DNA of 38,936 bases from Emticicia sp. (GTDB lineage: Bacteria; Bacteroidota; Bacteroidia; Cytophagales; Spirosomataceae), in assembly GCA_023254245.1 (NCBI GenBank), contig JALQYE010000014.1:1-38936 (forward strand), given 5' to 3'. Positions within the stretch are counted from its first letter, which is position 1. Each line of letters starts with the position of its first letter. The translations under genes were made by a program, and so were the position numbers. Shown in pieces: positions 36,851 to 38,936 of the stretch. Below the pieces are notes generated by a model. That model saw only the letters and a list, made by a program, of their open reading frames with translations. It had not been told where the DNA came from and searched no databases.

Positions 36851-38936
36851 CTATTGTTTCTTCAACGTACGTAGATACTCCACTAAATCAACTATTTCTT
36901 GTTTTTGTAGTGGGAATTTTGGCATTAATGATTCTTCGTTTTCTTCCATCGAAACAATATCGGCACGCTTGAAGGCAGTTGGATTTGTGCTACCGATTTG
37001 TTTAAGATTTACATCATTTTCGGTTTTACTCAAAATCATACCTTCTACTTCTGTGCCATCTTTGAGTTTGAGTTTATAGCCTTCATAACCAAAGCTAATA
37101 CCTTGACTTGGATTGATAATAGCCGAATAAAGTGCCGTTTTAGATAATTTACTACCAATTTCGGTCAATGCAGGGCCAAAATTCACACCCTCACCTTTCA
37201 CCTGATGGCAGGCTGTACAATACATCTTAAATACTTTTTGTCCACTTGCGGCATTACCCACACCTTTGGCGAGTTCGTTAATATCACCCAACTCTTTATC
37301 TAATTCCTCTCCAAACATTTTCATGGCGTCGGTGCGAATATCGCTGTGCCATGTCCCTAACAAAATCTTCTTGGCAATCGGCATTACTTCTTCCGAAACC
37401 TTATTGGCTTTTACCAAATTCCACAAAATTTCTTCGCTATTCCAGCCGTACATGGCATACATGGCTTGGTTTCGCACACCTTTACTGAGGTTTTTGTTAT
37501 TGAATAATGTCACCAGATAATTGGTTACAGGCTTTTCGTCAACGCCACCGTAAACGCCAATGGCTTTACGCACGACGTCTTCATCTTTATTCTGCACAAG
37601 TTTTTGAAATTCGCCTAAACCATTCATTTTTATTTGAATCTTGGCAGCTTCTCCACCCAAAACTGAGTCTTTCATTGCCATTTCGGTTAGGCGAGCCACT
37701 TGGTCTTTTAATTCGTAGCGTTTCACCAAATCCAGGTAATCGGTTGGATTTTTTATACCGTCTAAAACTTTCGGTAGAAGGCTCTTAAACATGGCATCTT
37801 GCTTGGCACTTGCTACATCTAAGTGTTTGAAAACCAGCGTCATAATATCAGAAGAAGCATTTCCACCATCGAGCATTCCGAGTAAAATCTTTGTTTTTTC
37901 AGGATTGCTTTGAAAATCAAAAGCACGGAAATAACGAAGATTATCTTTGCTTGATTTTGCCAATTCGGCTAATCTGAAAATATTATCGGTTGAGCGGCTA
38001 CGCCACACTAAGTCTTTAGCAGCGGCATCTGTTTTCCACTTTTCACCCGCTTTTGTCAAATAACTCGCAAAAAATGTATCCCATTGATTATCGGCAGAAA
38101 TACCAAGTGCTTCTAAATACCATCTATCCTTGCCATCATATTGATTTGCCAAAGTTGCCCAAATATCAGCAGCGGCCGAAGAATTTTTATGACGAATGGC
38201 TAAAGCAACTTCACGACGCACTTGTGCCGATGGGTCGGTAGCGAGTTTTTGAAGCAATGCTGTGTTATCGGTGTTTAGTTCACGAGATAAACGAATGGCT
38301 GTAATGCGAATATCTTCGTCAGCATCATTGGCGGCTTCTTGCAAATATTTCGCTTCTTTTCCCTTTATTTTACCTAACAACCATAAGGCCCTTGCACGCA
38401 TTCTTGAATCATCATCTTTCCATAATTTCAATAAAGCTTCTTCGGCTTTATCTTGCATGGCATTAAGTTTTGTCCAAGCCAAATAGCGTACAGCTACATT
38501 GGCATTTTGGAGAGCCTCAACACAGCCTTCAGCGGTTTCAAAATCAAATTTTGGTACAGAATAAGACTCGCCTTTTGGAGCAATTCTGTAAATACGTCCA
38601 CGAAGCGAATCTCCCATTGCGTGCCCACCCACGCCTGGGTCGTACCAGTCTGCCACGAAAATTGAGCCATCGGGAGCAGTCGTAACATCCGATGGGCGGA
38701 ACCATTGGTCACGTTTCGAACCATCTAAAATATTATTAATAGTTGCCGTAAAACCAGCCCCATTTTTAATAACTGGATACGAACGCACAATACTTGGCCC
38801 AGCATCGCAGTGAATCACTTGGTTACGGTATTTTTCGGGCAGTAGTTTCCCTTCGTACACAATCATACCCGTTGGCGAGCCAGCACCTGTTTGAAGTAAG
38901 TTTGGCACAACGCCAGGGTCGTTTAAATGCCAGTGA
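36851..38936 (-). CDS. PVC-type membrane-bound dehydrogenase/cytochrome c protein, N-terminus outside window
   Basis: The frame is open through the window edge, so at least 694 residues are visible and the N-terminal part is missing. The visible part begins inside a sorbosone-dehydrogenase-like propeller (VADWYDPGVGGH, GRIYRIAPKG), continues with HEAT-like helical repeats, and ends with a class I cytochrome c domain whose CTACH motif (37204-37218) binds heme covalently, with a distal Met candidate in ESLMPKF near the end. This is the TIGR02603-like arrangement of propeller, HEAT and heme domains. It should be periplasmic and act in oxidation of sugars or alcohols; the substrate is not known. 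Terminated by the hairpin at 36797. Confidence 0.88.
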   Translation of the reverse strand, partial: HWHLNDPGVVPNLLQTGAGSPTGMIVYEGKLLPEKYRNQVIHCDAGPSIVRSYPVIKNGAGFTATINNILDGSKRDQWFRPSDVTTAPDGSIFVADWYDPGVGGHAMGDSLRGRIYRIAPKGESYSVPKFDFETAEGCVEALQNANVAVRYLAWTKLNAMQDKAEEALLKLWKDDDSRMRARALWLLGKIKGKEAKYLQEAANDADEDIRITAIRLSRELNTDNTALLQKLATDPSAQVRREVALAIRHKNSSAAADIWATLANQYDGKDRWYLEALGISADNQWDTFFASYLTKAGEKWKTDAAAKDLVWRSRSTDNIFRLAELAKSSKDNLRYFRAFDFQSNPEKTKILLGMLDGGNASSDIMTLVFKHLDVASAKQDAMFKSLLPKVLDGIKNPTDYLDLVKRYELKDQVARLTEMAMKDSVLGGEAAKIQIKMNGLGEFQKLVQNKDEDVVRKAIGVYGGVDEKPVTNYLVTLFNNKNLSKGVRNQAMYAMYGWNSEEILWNLVKANKVSEEVMPIAKKILLGTWHSDIRTDAMKMFGEELDKELGDINELAKGVGNAASGQKVFKMYCTACHQVKGEGVNFGPALTEIGSKLSKTALYSAIINPSQGISFGYEGYKLKLKDGTEVEGMILSKTENDVNLKQIGSTNPTAFKRADIVSMEENEESLMPKFPLQKQEIVDLVEYLRTLKKQ

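Noticed and set aside
35706-38936. Polysaccharide utilisation locus around the GH43 gene
   Set aside because: No SusC/SusD pair or regulator is visible; the neighbouring cytochrome c/HEAT gene has its own terminator. The window edge prevents a firm exclusion.

Overview
The window looks like a chromosomal stretch from a Bacteroidota bacterium, most likely order Cytophagales (Emticicia/Arcicella/Flectobacillus-type; the genus is a guess). The evidence is AT-rich intergenic DNA, promoters of the Bacteroidota type (TTTG ... TAnnTTTG), few Shine-Dalgarno sequences, LytTR two-component genes, a T9SS-type C-terminal sorting domain, DUF2490, a CrtD-like carotenoid desaturase, a FecA-like TonB receptor and many short hairpin repeats. 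I see no rRNA, tRNA, CRISPR, transposase or prophage gene.

Layout. 1-3011: the tail of an unknown gene, a sigma54-type response regulator without a DNA-binding domain, and a divergent carotenoid desaturase. 3110-17031: twelve consecutive minus-strand genes. In transcription order they are a LytS-type kinase and LytTR regulator; a beta-barrel protein, a PAP2/vanadium-haloperoxidase-like lipoprotein, a SnoaL-like protein, a second beta-barrel, a small membrane-anchored unknown protein and a FecA-like TonB receptor; a gamma-carbonic-anhydrase-like protein; two more haloperoxidase-like paralogues; and an alpha/beta hydrolase. 17363-22590 (+): a DUF5694/TraB-like protein, then a BlaI repressor with an operator array, an M56/BlaR1-like membrane peptidase with a very long C-terminal region, and a secreted companion. 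22794-23663: an XRE regulator converging on a small coiled-coil protein with asparagine at every d position. 23737-38936: mostly housekeeping and scattered genes (TauE, DUF2490, TRIC channel, dnaG, arfB, beta-propeller-like lipoprotein, M20 amidohydrolase, ffh, DUF1697, a T9SS cargo, a barrel protein, a GH43 enzyme, and a truncated HEAT/cytochrome c protein).

Most interesting region: 4028-15160. Three haloperoxidase-like secreted proteins sit with outer-membrane transport-type proteins. The promoter region of this run holds two copies of a 16-bp element, TTCC-N8-GGAA (consensus TTCCRWWWTWACGGAA). I found only two other copies in the window, one just upstream of and one inside the XRE gene at 22794. 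This suggests that the XRE protein controls itself and the haloperoxidase/barrel operon. A second theme is that short palindromic repeats have entered or abutted genes: the tails of BlaI and TauE and the linker of the LytTR regulator look repeat-encoded.

All functional calls are read from sequence motifs by eye; no database search was possible.
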